NCBI RefSeq assembly: GCF_932526225.1
Contig: NC_064041.1
Span: 8,492,313 to 8,556,312 of the forward strand
DNA from: Nematostella vectensis
Taxonomy: Eukaryota > Cnidaria > Anthozoa > Actiniaria > Edwardsiidae
Direction: 5' to 3'
Length of the DNA: 64,000 bases
Shown here: piece by piece, positions 45,993-57,900 of the stretch
How the letters are laid out: each line of letters starts with the position of its first letter
How positions within the stretch are numbered: position 1 is the stretch's first letter
Made by a program: the position numbers and the translations under genes
The notes under the pieces: generated by a model
The model's database searches: none
Told to the model about the DNA's origin: nothing
What the model saw: only the letters and a program-made list of their open reading frames with translations

Positions 45993-47210
45993 ATGAATAG
46001 TACAAACGACTCTATGGTTTTTCCACCAGAAAATGGATTTTCTCCCACCCTCGTGTATATCCTAGCGATCCTACAAATCATCATTATTATCGCAGCAGTC
46101 GCCGGGAATCTTCTCGTATGCGCGGCTATATGCCTGACCGAAAGCTTGAGGAACACGGCAGCTAACTACTTTATCTTCTCTTTAGCCGTGTCTGATTTAC
46201 TAACTGCTGTATTCTCGATGACTTTTGATGTCGAGCAGATCCTGTTAAAATGGTACTGGGGCCATGGCTCAGCCATCTGTAGCCTCTGGACCACTGCCTA
46301 TCTTATCATGGTTCCAACCTCGATTTTGAGTCTACTGGCCGTAAGTTATGATCGATATAAAGCGATCTGTGATCCCCTGGATAAGTTCAGAGAGACGAGG
46401 TTTATGACACGTAAGCGAGCCGCGCTTATAGTGTCTTGCCTTTGGATATACTCCTTCGTGTTTGCACTCTTACCAACAATGGGCTGGAGACTAAGATCCG
46501 ATGTCATCAATAAAAACCAGTGTATTTTCAACACGACTGTGGAATACTCCCTGTTGAACTCAACTTTGAATTTTTACGTGCCCCTCTTTATAATGTGCGT
46601 AATCTATTTCAGAATTTACAAAATTGCCAGCGCTATGAATCAGATGTTTGAGAAAAAGGCAAGTATTTCGAATGGAAACACGAAAAACAAGACAACCAAC
46701 ACTAGAAAACACTCGGGCGGAAAGAACATGAGCCGAACATCTTCCAATGATGGTAAAAGAAAGCTTCTTAGCGATCGAGAGGTCTCTGTGAATGCTTGTC
46801 ACATGAAGTCCATTAAAAGACAACGGAAAAAACTCAAGAGGAATATCAAGACTGCTAAGAGCATACTACTCATCGTCTGCACGTTTTTCTTCTGCTGGAT
46901 TCCTTACACCACGATAAGCGTAATAGGGATGCTCTGCTGGCCTTGCTATTTCTACATCCCTCAGGAGATCTATTCTATTACCCTCGTCATGGGCTATCTA
47001 AACTCTGCTCTTAATCCTCCACTTTACTCGTTTCATAATCCGAAATTTCGCGAGGCGTTTCGGAGGATTTTTAGGATGAAGAAGAAGGTTGGGTCACCTC
47101 AGCGGGGTTCGACTAGTCACTCGCCTACCAACGCGACGAGAAAGATTAGTGTATACACAGGCCGCAAGAACTCGTCTATTCCGACCGATGAGAAGACTAA
47201 TGTATCCTGA
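45993..47210 (+). CDS. class A (rhodopsin-family) GPCR, single exon
   Basis: 405 residues. The N-terminus carries N-glycosylation sites (NST, NDS). TM1 has AGNLLVCAAI and TM2 has FSLAVSDLLTAVFS. TM3 starts at the disulfide Cys (SAICSLW) and ends SYDRYKAICDP. TM4 is SCLWIYSFVFALLP, and the second-loop Cys is in NKNQCIF. TM5 is LNFYVPLFIMCVIYFRIYKI. A long basic third loop of about 85 residues follows. TM6 is IVCTFFFCWIPY (canonical CWxP) and TM7 is LNSALNPPLYSF (NPxxY kept). The residue at the 3.32 position is Tyr, not Asp, so a monoamine ligand is unlikely. The tail (SHSPTNATRKISVYTGRKN, then SSIPTDEKTNVS) forms the first unit of the 168-bp array that follows. Confidence 0.93.
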   Translation: MNSTNDSMVFPPENGFSPTLVYILAILQIIIIIAAVAGNLLVCAAICLTESLRNTAANYFIFSLAVSDLLTAVFSMTFDVEQILLKWYWGHGSAICSLWTTAYLIMVPTSILSLLAVSYDRYKAICDPLDKFRETRFMTRKRAALIVSCLWIYSFVFALLPTMGWRLRSDVINKNQCIFNTTVEYSLLNSTLNFYVPLFIMCVIYFRIYKIASAMNQMFEKKASISNGNTKNKTTNTRKHSGGKNMSRTSSNDGKRKLLSDREVSVNACHMKSIKRQRKKLKRNIKTAKSILLIVCTFFFCWIPYTTISVIGMLCWPCYFYIPQEIYSITLVMGYLNSALNPPLYSFHNPKFREAFRRIFRMKKKVGSPQRGSTSHSPTNATRKISVYTGRKNSSIPTDEKTNVS

Positions 47211-48216
47211 TACTATGAGTTTTATTAAGAGAAACCTATGTATTGTGGACAGTGCATAGTCTTTTGTACTTAAGACGCGAAAAGTCACTCGCCTACCAAC
47301 GCGACGAGAAAGATTAGTGTATACACAGGCCGCAAGAACTCGTCTATTCCGACCGATGAGAAGACTAATGTATCCTGATACTATGAGTTTTATTAAGAGA
47401 AATCTATGTATTGTGGACAGTGCATAGTCTGTTGTACTTAAGACGCGAAAAGTCACTCGTCTACCAACGCGACGAGAAAGATTAGTGTATACACAGGCCG
47501 CAAGAACTCGTCTATTCCGACCGATGAGAAGACTAATGTATCCTGATACTATGAGTTTTATTAAGAGAAACCTATGTATTGTGGACAGTGCATAGTCTTT
47601 TGTACTTAAGACGCGAAAAGTCACTCGCCTACCAACGCGACGAGAAAGATTAGTGTATACACAGGCCGCAAGAACTCGTCTATTCCGACCGATGAGAAGA
47701 CTAATGTATCCTGATACTATGAGTTTTATTAAGAGAAATCTATGTATTGTGGACAGTGCATAGTCTGTTGTACTTAAGACGCGAAAAGTCACTCGTCTAC
47801 CAACGCGACGAGAAAGATTAGTGTATACACAGGCCGCAAGAACTCGTCTATTCCGACCGATGAGAAGACTAATGTATCCTGATACGATGAGTTTTATTAA
47901 GAAAAACCTATGTATTGTGGACAGTGCATAGTCTGTTGTACTTAAGACGCGAAAAGTCACTCGTCTACCAACGCGACGAGAAAGATTAGTGTATACACAG
48001 GCCGCAAGAACTCGTCTATTCCGACCGATGAGAAGACTAATGTATCCTGATACGATGAGTTGTTTTAAGAGAAACCTATATATTGCGGACAGTGCCGTCT
48101 GTTGCGCTGGGGTATCGACCAGTCACTTGTCTACCATTGCGCCAAAAATGATTGGTGTGTACACAGGCCGCAAGATTCCCATCTATGAGCAGACTAATAT
48201 ATCCTGGTAGGATGAT
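47115..48216 (+). repeat. 168-bp array made from GPCR C-terminal codons plus 3' UTR
   Basis: Units start at AGTCACTCG: 47115, 47283, 47451, 47619, 47787 and 47955 (exact 168-bp steps), then a diverged unit at 48111 (156-bp step). The first 96 bases of unit 1 are the last coding bases and stop of the GPCR; the rest is 3' UTR. Later units repeat the same codons and stop. Variants (CGCCT/CGTCT, ACCTATG/ATCTATG, CTTTTG/CTGTTG) alternate between units 2-3 and 4-5, so a 336-bp two-unit block was copied. Since 168 is 56 codons, the minus strand stays open for 288 codons; I regard that as a by-product. Confidence 0.92.
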
Positions 48217-48419
48217 TTATGCAAATTTAAACCTATGTATTGCGGACATTGAAGTCTGTCGTACTGGCAGATCGATAGAAACCCATGAGAGAAAACTATT
48301 TATTCCGGATAAGTCCCTCGAGTATTGACGCAACAAATTATTCGCCAACGCACCTAGTTTTAGTGAGTAGCGTGTGTGTGCCTACGCACTTTTTAATTCC
48401 TTGCTCACTTTTTTTAAAA

Positions 48420-48550
48420 TTGACGTATTCGTAATACCTGACGCACTTTGTAATACTTGACGCATTTTGTAATACTTGACGCACTTTGTAATACCTGACG
48501 CACTTTGTAATACTAACGCATTATAATAAACTTGACGCACTTTGTAATCA
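48420..48550. repeat. 20-bp minisatellite, about 6 units
   Basis: The unit is GACGCACTTTGTAATACCT with variants (CATTTTG, ACTTGA). It lies just after the decayed end of the GPCR array. Confidence 0.8.
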
Positions 48551-50497
48551 ACTAGAATTTCCGCGTTTAGCAAAGCTTAGTGTGAAAGGTGTTAAGTTAT
48601 TATTCCAAAGTGCGTTGGTGCATTCACGCTACCCACGAAACCTAGCTGCGTTGACGAACAACAAGTTACTATAAAAGAATAAAACTGCATATAATGAAGA
48701 AAAATGTTATACATACAAGTCGCTAGCGCAGATTAAAAGCATAGTTCAATCACGCAAAATTCCAACCTGGTTATTCCTTAAAAAAACGTAAGGCTAGTGT
48801 CCTAACTGATGCAAGGAGAAAGAATTGTCCCTACGATATAATACATAAAAGCGCAAGGCTAGCGCATATTCTGAGCGATGATTCGCGATTAACTTGCGAC
48901 GACGAGGACGAACACGGCCATCTTGAAGGAACTCTACCTGATTCTGCAAGAGATTTTACTACACTGTTACTATACATGAAAGTGAATTTATTCCGAGCTA
49001 TGATTGCTCTTGCACGCGAGCACTAGGTGAGAACGACCATTAATCGTCATCCTAAAGGGACTTCCTTCTTCAGTGAAGAGTCCATTCGATTTCATCATTG
49101 AAATCTTTGTCACAGATGTTCGATGTAACATTTAAAGCCCATGTAGCCTTTCACTAATAGCAGAGATAAGCTATCAAATTCGGAAAACTTAATTGAATTA
49201 AATGAAATTTGAATTTTCTACAGCACTTTAAAAAATATGGGGATTGAATCGAGGGTATCGTCTTGTTTTGGCGGGAAATCTAAAACTCGTTGAGATTCTG
49301 AGACAGTAATTCCACAAAATATTGATAAAGGGTCTTTTATTGCAATACTGCTACCTACAAAACCCTTCAATATTGCATATTTTATTTACTCGAGCGAACA
49401 CGCGTCTTTTGCCATATGTGAACCGAATATCATTTGATAGAAGTAAACGAATCGACTAAATTGAAAAATTCTGAAAGGTTATACAGACTTTAAGAAATGC
49501 ATTCCGATTTTGGTTTCCATGTAGATACAATTGAAACACCTTAATTAGCAACAAAGACACCCTTGGGGCCTTCAAAACTGCCCTTAGTTACGGGGTTTTA
49601 TATTAAGTAGATCACTTAGGTTTTAAAAGGTTTTTAAAAAAAAACTTTACTATCCTTAATACTGAGGTGGTGTTTGAAGTATTTGCCCATAGAAGGGGTT
49701 TTGCTGTAGCGAAGCTTGTATATCGGCTCAAGCAAATTACAAGGACTGTTTTATCAGTCAACCATTTGCCTCCAGCGCAAAGCCAGGATTTGCTAAGGGA
49801 GGGGGGAGGGGCGCTGGGTCGCAACTATGGTTGTCGTATCATAATATCTGACCCACTTTTTTGTCCCTGTCAAAAATGTATAAATGGTAGATAGCTTTGC
49901 ATTTGTAATACTAGATTGTAATACTAGAGACATTAGCATAGAACGCTTAAATAGTTCGAGCAACAGGCAAGCAAAGAAATATGCTTGAATAAACATAACA
50001 GCACTACAATCCTCCTAGTTGTGATGTTCGTCTACGCAATGCAAAACTGTGAATATCGCATGTATTTAATTAATTTGTTCCTTGTATCCGACTTGCGCTA
50101 CGCGTGGTTGCGGAAACCCTATGTAAACTAGATATTCCTCTTAGCAGTGAACTTAATCCGCTTGAATCACGGCGTATTTCAATCCACCTTAGAACTAAAA
50201 CAGCTCACTTTTATTTTTATAGGGTAAAAAAGAACAGGGAAAGTTGTATTTTTAAAACAAAAACAAAACAACACTGTCACTCATGTCGGCTCTACGGACT
50301 TTAAGGAATGTGCAAATTGCGCCAGAACCGACCAGCCAAAACTTACCACAAGACAAAGGAAATGTCAGGAATTCAATTTACCATTTTGACATTTACTTTG
50401 ACCTAAAGTCAGTCAAGCGAAAATTTGCCAGCAATGCTGACAGGTGCTAACGCAGTTTGCACGGGGCTTAACAAATTGGTGGCCATGGTGGCGCGCG
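48551..50497. other. gene-free stretch
   Basis: AT-rich. Near 49782-49870 there is a degraded poly-G family copy (AAGCCAGGATTTGCTAAGGG, later TATGGTTGTCGTATCATAAT). No gene supported. Confidence 0.45.
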
Positions 50498-50796
50498 CAG
50501 GCCCGAACCCAGGATTTTTCTTGGGCGGGTGCGAAATCCGAAAAAGTTGACCTAATATTTTCCGGGGGGGGATTTTTCTGATAAAAATCTGACCATGCCT
50601 TTGCAGTAACTCAACGGGACGTTCATTGTCGGATTTGGCTACATACCAGAGTGATCTAGCTGATGCTTAATAGTTTTGTCTACAAATAACACGTCTATTG
50701 AAAAGTGGACCTTTGTCCGTTGTGTGTGTGTGGGGGGGGGGGGGGGGGGTGGGCTGCGTCCCCAGCAGCACCCCCCGCACCCCCTGGGTACGCGCG
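50498..50796. mobile_element. poly-G element family, about 299 bp copy, inverted to 40736
   Basis: Ends CAGGCCCGAACCCAGG and CCCTGGGTACGCGCG. Contains a G run at about 50732-50749, and TACATACCAGAGTGATCTAG plus AGTTTTGTCTACAAATA that match the 40736 copy in reverse. Confidence 0.7.
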
Positions 50797-52864
50797 TCTC
50801 ACTAAAAGGTACTACAAGGGCCCAAAGTGCGCATGCGTGACATTCTGCTTTTATTCTGTCGGTGCAATGCAAAGCAATGACTAAAGCTCAAACTTTTTTC
50901 ATAGGAGAAAATGGTACTTTCTGTGTTTTAGCGTTGGTATGGTAGATATAAGATCGCTTTTTCAATAGTGGGCCACGCTTAGACGCGGGAGATAACGGGT
51001 ATCCATAGAAACACATTTCCAATAAAAGGCATTCAAAAAAGATTTGTTGCAAATCAAGGCATGCGTTATTAGAACCAGTGTCGCAAATGTGAGAATTTAG
51101 ACCTATATTCATCAATCTTGTTCTGAGAAATGTGTTTATGTTGGGCATTCGGAATTCGCGCCTTGCGCGTTCCCTAGAGTTTCACTCATGCCTATATATT
51201 TAGCTAATTTCATTCGTCTTTTACTTGACCTTACCAGTTTGCATTACGCGTCGTTTTTTCCGGGATTGTTTTTCCCCAGTCTTCTGCTAGTTGATACATG
51301 AACATGTTTGTATATTTTACATTACATCTATACTTGTAATATCGTCTCCAATAAACTGGTACGCGTCACTCCTCACACCTTGTGTGTTGTTTATGTAGAA
51401 TATACAATAGAAACATTTTCTGTGCGAAGGATCGCAGAGACTAAGCACAGAACTGTTGTTTTTCTCGCTCAGTCAATTCCTTATTCGGAAGTCTGCTTCA
51501 ATCCTTTTTTGTCGCCCTAGAATTGTGTACCTCGAGAATTTTGACGTAAACTTGACGGAATTTGTGTTTTCAGCGATCTTGTAGGCCGACATTTAAATTG
51601 GCCCAGGCTCTAGCGCTTTGAAAACATCACAGGTTTTCTGCGCTCTTAGCCCCAGGCTCTTTTCGACCATTTAGAAAAACTACTTCTATTGATTGATATG
51701 AAAACGCTTTGAATTCATAAGTAGTCAATAAGGAACTAGAAAAGCTTAAGCCTGCTGCTTTGGTTTGGTAACTTTTTTTAGAGGTAAACATGTCAGTAGT
51801 GATGTGTAATGTAAGATATGTAAGACTATGAAAATTATTTTGGTTTTAACTGCTTGCCTATTTTTTGGTATTTTGGTCCTTGTTGTTTTCTTCCTAAAAT
51901 AACTTTATCCCTCATTGAATGTCATTTTAATGTTATGGAACATTTTCAATAAAATCTAGTGCATTGTGTTGTCTTTCTAGTGCTGTTAATGATATGTATG
52001 TGCTATAATTTCAAGCCGGATATTCTATGCCTTCGCATTTAATTCAAAATAAACAATATGCTAGCATAAATAGATATTGTTTTTTACTTTGCACTTACAT
52101 AAATGAAATAATAAATTAAATCTAAATTATATTGTTAATACAATATGGCTCACTTTGGGTGTTAAAATAAATTTAACCCCAAGTAATAGCACATTGAGGG
52201 CAGTTAACCAAAAAAAATGTTAAAGAAATATTTAACAATTTTCAAACACATTCTCATTTTTCCTGAATTTTATTTTGGTGCTATCTATGCTGCGGGTATT
52301 TGTAAGATTTTTACACTGCAAAAGATAGAACAACCAGCCCCATCTACTTAAATGAAGCACACCTCAAGTCCACCCCCACCTCAAGAGATGATGCTTCTTA
52401 CCTTTCTTGCCCCAATCAGTGTTATGATATGGCTTAACAATAAAAAACAAGATTAAACATATATTTTTATTATATCCAAAGGTGGTGGGCAGTAGCATCT
52501 TTGTCATAACACAACACAGGGCCTAAACAAATTGCAGATCTCAGGTATTCTAGTCAACCCTGCGCACAGGGTCTAGTATGAGAATATAACTTTCGAGCTA
52601 GATAAAAAGTGATATAATCTTCAAGCCTAAGGAATTCTTTATTTGTTCCATTTTTGACGGTCGAAAACTTAGGCAAAAAACATAGGCAATGTGGTAATGA
52701 TAGGTAATGATTTTAAGACTTGAAAATTTGAGGATTATAGATTAAATTCATTAGGCCTTGAAAGTATCATAAAAATATAAATATACAATAAAAATTTCTT
52801 TCAATGCTTTCATAATTTTTATAATAAAGAAAACAGTTTTTAAGATAAAGACCCATAACCCTAA
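50797..52864. other. gene-free stretch
   Basis: AT-rich. Several AATAAA-like words but no coding exon I can support. Confidence 0.4.
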
Positions 52865-53345
52865 TATTACCCCTCTTGAAATACACAGCCAAGTAATAAC
52901 CCCTCTTAGAAATTCACAGCCCAGGTATTACCCCTCTTGAAATACACAGCCAAGTAATAACCCCTCTTAGAAATTCACAGCCCAGGTATTACCCCTCTTG
53001 AAATACAAAGCCAAGTAATAACCCCTCTTAGAAATTCACAGCCCAGGTATAACCCCTCTTAGAAATTCACAGCCCAGGTATAACCCCTCTTAGAAATTCA
53101 CAGCCAAGGTATGTCCCCTCTTAGAAATTCACAGCCCAGGTATAACCCCTCTACGAATCACAGCCCAGGTATTGTCCCTCTGGAAATACACAGCCCAGGT
53201 ATTGCCTTCTTGGTAATTCACAGCTCAGGTATTGCCTTCTTGGAAATTCACAGCCCAGGTATTACCCCTCTTAGAAATCCCCAGTCCAGGTATTAGCGCT
53301 ATAGAAATTCACAGCCCAGGTATTACCCATATAGAAATTCACATT
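52865..53345. repeat. about 31-bp minisatellite, about 15 units
   Basis: The unit is ATTACCCCTCTTAGAAATTC then ACAGCCCAGGT. Early units alternate between two forms (CTTGAAATACACAGCCAAGT and CTTAGAAATTCACAGCCCAG), which suggests a two-unit higher-order repeat. Later units are more varied. Confidence 0.85.
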
Positions 53346-53729
53346 ATAACATAATAAAAAAATGCTTTTTTTGTTGTTGAACTAATTTCTTATTTAGAAG
53401 ACGTGTAAGTTCACGGCCATTTTTTAAGCAGTTCAGGGGATTCGTAGACTTTATGAGTTCAAATTGGAAGAGCAAGACGGTGATTTTTACCATCGTTGGT
53501 CAATTGAAAAGTTATTTGAAAAGAAACTAATCTTTCTTTCAGACCCCCAAAACGACAGCGATTCTTGATAAGGCCGAGCTATTATCCGCACGAACCATCC
53601 TAGATACTGAACACCAAGCGGAAAAGCTCTTTGTTTAGGAAGGTAGCAATCTAAAAAGGTCTTACTGCCCAGAAAAGGTTTCTGGATAGGACTAGAACCA
53701 TCCTTCTTTCACGTCAATCAAGTACATTC

Positions 53730-53878
53730 CAGGCGCGTACCCAGGATTGTCTAGGGGTGGTAAGGGGGGGGGGGGGGGGGGGGGGGGGTGCGTAGTCATA
53801 GTTATCATATGAAAAAATCCTAGTATTTAAAGATTTAAGAAACGAACCGTTTTTTTGGGCCGCCTATGTACGTGCCTG
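53730..53878. mobile_element. poly-G element family, about 149 bp copy
   Basis: Left end CAGGCGCGTACCCAGGATTG, then a G run of more than 20 bases, TGCGTAGTCATAGTTATCAT, and right end GCCTATGTACGTGCCTG, the approximate inverse of the left end. Confidence 0.7.
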
Positions 53879-55189
53879 CATTTATCTATTTATAAAATAG
53901 GAATTCTCATTACTCCAAAAGACAATGCTCCCTAATAAATAGATAAGAATAAAAATTATTTTCATTGCGAAAAAGAACTGGCTACTTCATACATTCATCT
54001 AATAAGGAGAAGCCATGGTTGAGTCTAATTTGTAAGAAAAAGAATAACAACGAATTCTTCTCAAATTCAAAACAAGTCCTGAAATAGTTATCCGGAGACA
54101 ACATTAGCCAAAAATTAATCGCTTGTTTTTATGTTCTTTTGAGAATGGAAAAAGCCGAAGCAATTAGTGCCTCCCAAGTCATACATGAGTACCGATAAAT
54201 ATAGATTAGGCGCGAAGAAGTGTGTTTCCCTTCAAGACAGGAAAAATTAAATTAATTCTCAAAAGACCCCCTTCGATGCTGAAGACAGTTTTAGTTGTAA
54301 AAGAGGCCTGAACTCTATGGGTAAGGTAAGCTTTATTATAATTCAATGCCGGTAAATGAATCATAAAAACGTTAGAGAAAATGCCATGGGGCAATGAAAT
54401 TTAATAAGATATAAAAAAATAGCATCCAAAAAGGATGCTATATCAAAAAACAATTCTTAGTGACGCGTTTAATCTCTTGGATTCAAGGTGTCGGTGTTTC
54501 AGATCGCTTAAGGATGCACTTGTAAAGTAAAAATATTTCTAGTGGATAATGGTTAACTCTCATTCTACGGATCAAAACGATTGATGACTTTTCTGCTCGA
54601 CCCGTTTCCCAAAACATTGCCTAGTTGTTATGAATTTCTGGATCGTTTTTCTAATATCCTTTATGAAATTAATGTGGAGAAATTTGATATTTAAGCTGTA
54701 AGGGAGGAATCTTAGGCAGTGTATTATTTTTCATTCTTAGAACTATTATGCCTTCATCTAAGGCACCGAAGGCTACGGGAGCTGGAGCTATGATTGGCAA
54801 AACACGCGTACATTGTCATTGGATCACCAAAAACATCCTCTGTAACCTATAATTCATAATTTCCAGCTAAAGGCGCTTTAAATACAAAAAAATATCTTTT
54901 AAAAATTAGGAAGTTAAGATAATTTTAGGGCTTGGTTTCGATGCATCCTAAATTTCCAGGTTTCCAAGGGCTTTTTGCAAAGAACGTAGAATGTCTTTTG
55001 CCCCTATTTCTTAAAATATAGGACCGTTTTAAAGTATTGGAAGAGATTTGGCAAGTAAGAATTCTTATCCGAAAATATATTTAAATATCAGTTTTTTTTA
55101 ACTGAAGTGCGGATAAAATTAAGATTGTTTTAGCATACCCCAGGTGACCTTCCTTTCCCTCGAAGATCACATAAAACTCGCTATTGGGT
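53879..55189. other. gene-free stretch
   Basis: AT-rich unique sequence. Includes a short palindrome near 54412-54445 (ATAGCATCCAAAAAGGATGC, then TAT). No gene supported. Confidence 0.4.
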
Positions 55190-55715
55190 AGCTTCACGAA
55201 GCTTTCAATTTTGGTTTTCGGGAATTCATGTACTGTAGATTTTCAGACTCGAACCGATACGATAGCTTCACGAAGCTTTAGTTTTGATTTTCATAGGATT
55301 CGGAAGCTTACGAACAGTAGACTTTCAGACTCGAACTGATACGATAGCTTCACGAAGCATTGGTTTTGAATTTTATAGAATTCGGAAGCTCACGGCGGTA
55401 GGCTTTCAGACTAGAACTGATACGATGGCTTCACGAAACTTTGATTTTGATCTTCATAGGATTCGGAAGCTCACGAACAGTAGACTTTCAGACTCGAACT
55501 GATACGATAGCTTCACGAAGCATTGGTTTTGAATTTTATAGAATTCGGAAGCTCACGACGGTAGGCTTTCAGACTAGAACTGATACGATGGCTTCACGAA
55601 ACTTTGATTTTGATCTTCATAGGATTCGGAAGCTCACGAACAGTAGACTTTCATACTCGAACTGATACAATAGCTTCACGAAACTATGATTTTTTCGGCG
55701 TTCCGGGAGCTCACG
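55190..55715. repeat. about 82-bp tandem repeat with 163-bp higher-order period
   Basis: The unit runs GATAGCTTCACGAAGC, TTTTGA, TTCATAGGATTCGGAAGCTC, ACGAACAGTAGACTTTCAGA, CTCGAACTGATAC. Two alternating forms (ACAGTAGAC with CTTCATAGG; GGTAGGC with TTTATAGAATT) make 163-bp dimers, of which two are almost identical (55359-55521 and 55522-55680). Confidence 0.85.
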
Positions 55716-57342
55716 AAGTTTGTTTATCATCAGTCTTGGGAGCGCAGGACTTTAAGGGTTCCCTCGAAGCTATAGCTTTTCTTAGACTGAAGCCCTGAAA
55801 TTCTTGCTGAATAGGTATGAAGAAAAAAAGCACGGAAAAATATGAACCTAATTATGCAAAACAATACTCATTTCATGACCTTCATTTCAGTTTCCCTTGG
55901 CCTTTTATATATATTTTTGTTCTTGTTAACATTTATAATTTTTAAAATTTGTCATATTATTTTCATATTTTCCTCCTGCCTCTAATTGTAAATACGAGCA
56001 ATGTCTAATTGTGTGCATATTTTTTTCGAAATCACGTTATTTGCTCGTGATTGTCGGGAGGCAGTAGAAGTAGACTAAAAATAATTAATCTTAATAGCGT
56101 CCTGTTTGCCTGAAGGACTCATATATTCCAACATCAGAATTGGGAAAGTGCGTCAAGACGAAAAGACTGCAATTTGTTGATATATCGCATCGCGCGTCGT
56201 CTAATTTTCGGCGTTGATAATTTCCTTTACTCTCAAAAGCAAAGCAGCTCTCTTATCGTAATTCTGAATGTCTAACATGAACGATTGCGATAAAATACTT
56301 GGCTGATTGAATACTTTATCATAAAGTGTAGTAACATATTGAGGTTCCCTTATCTCGATCAACTTCGTTAATTATAACAGCAACTTCTGAATAACTATGA
56401 TATACAGTTGTTCTGAAAAGTCTGTCCAGCGAAAAAAGACATTTCCAATGTTAGAAATGCCACGTGACTCGTTATACATTCACTCTACATGACTATGTTT
56501 CCGAGAAGACTGGAAACGGGAAAATAACTTCAACTCACAAATTCGAATCAAGGCTGCTTACCATGTGTGGTAAATTAAAAAATATATATTACAAATTTAT
56601 GCAGATAAAGTAAATGATTTGTGAGTCACGTGAAAATTCAAGCATTAGAACTGTCTTTTCAGTGCTATGTCCAACCCTTTCAAAGACTTCATATCAAGAA
56701 AATTTAGCCAAAAATTGTCGTTTTTCCCAAACGCGGTCACTTCCATATAAGGAAACTAATATATTCCTTATTTGAAAAACCTGCACGATTCTTGTCGTTT
56801 TAAGGCTGCCGTACCGCAGGTGCTTTGCAAATTTTATGAATTGTATTCAGAAGAGAAAAACAGTGACTGTGACCATTTTAAGTGAATGGAAAAAGCCTCT
56901 GAAATGAAACTAAAATTCCTCGGTACCAGACCCCTAAAGCGACAACGGTTTCTTTATATGTTTCACGAATTGGGGGGGGGGGGGGGGACAAACATGTACA
57001 AACCAAAGGAAGCAGGGTTACTAATAAGTAAAATATATAGCGAGATGTAAGTTTGTGGGTTTAGCTCTGAGGGGCGTGGGAGCACCGTCTCCCTGGATCT
57101 GCCATGTACTAGTTTGCATATCGCTGGTGATTTTGTCTTTGTGGGCGTCAACAATATGATGATTTTGCCGCTGCTTGCGAGTTGCATATGACTTTTATCC
57201 ATATGATCGGTTTACCAATCCATTGTTCTGATTCGGAAGAACAAGACCAGAATTTTGAGCAGGGGGAGGGGGGGGGGGGGGGTTCGTTTACCCATTTAGC
57301 GGACCATTTCCTCTTGGTAGACTTTCCAGTCAAGTTGCCGGG
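55716..57342. other. gene-free stretch
   Basis: AT-rich, with G runs near 56972 and 57268. No exon or RNA gene supported. Confidence 0.4.
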
Positions 57343-57498
57343 CCGCAGGTGCGAGGGGGGGGGGGGGGGGGGAGTGCGCAGTCATAGGTATCATATGGAT
57401 AAAGCATAGAATTTGAAGATTCCTTAATAAGAAATGACCCACTTTTGGCCGCCAAGGGAGGGGGTGCGCGCTGTGCACCCCCCTGTGTTACGGGCCTG
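57343..57498. mobile_element. poly-G element family, about 156 bp copy
   Basis: G run at about 57355-57372, then GTGCGCAGTCATAGGTATCA and TATGGATAAAGCATAG as in the 40491 and 53730 copies, and right end TGTTACGGGCCTG. The left end is altered (GGGCCGCAGG). Confidence 0.65.
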
Positions 57499-57900
57499 AG
57501 AACAATTACTTATAAGGGGTTTGATGCAAGGTTCCCAATTAAGGAACACATGAGAACAACTCTTTTGCTCCGGTGAATAACAGTAGTAATTGCTGATAAC
57601 AAACAGAGCGGTGCACAACTAACAATCTCCAGCCTGTGCTGTTTTTATATCCATTTTCCACCACGCCTACGTAGACAGCCTACAGCCAGTTTGTACCTTG
57701 AAATTACAGAAAATCGCCACCAAGTTCTAGATAAATAATCAATGCCGTTTATTAGTATTTCAGCGTTTTCCCCTAAAAATTCGTCGGGTTATCTGTGGTG
57801 CAAATCAAAACTTAGTTTCCAGGCTCCCCATAGTGGATGGAAAGAATGACATATGCGGTTGTTTTGCCTGGGATACTTGCGGTTGCGGCTCCCAGGTCTA

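Noticed and set aside
53408-53638. Possible two small plus-strand exons ending TILDTEHQAEKLFV
   Set aside because: Splice signals and frame can be made to fit, with an intron of only about 63 bases, but no upstream exon or known domain supports it.
55284-55798. Repeated plus-strand frames reading FYRIRKLT and DFQTRTDT
   Set aside because: They are the 82/163-bp tandem repeat translated; the frames stop and restart with each unit.
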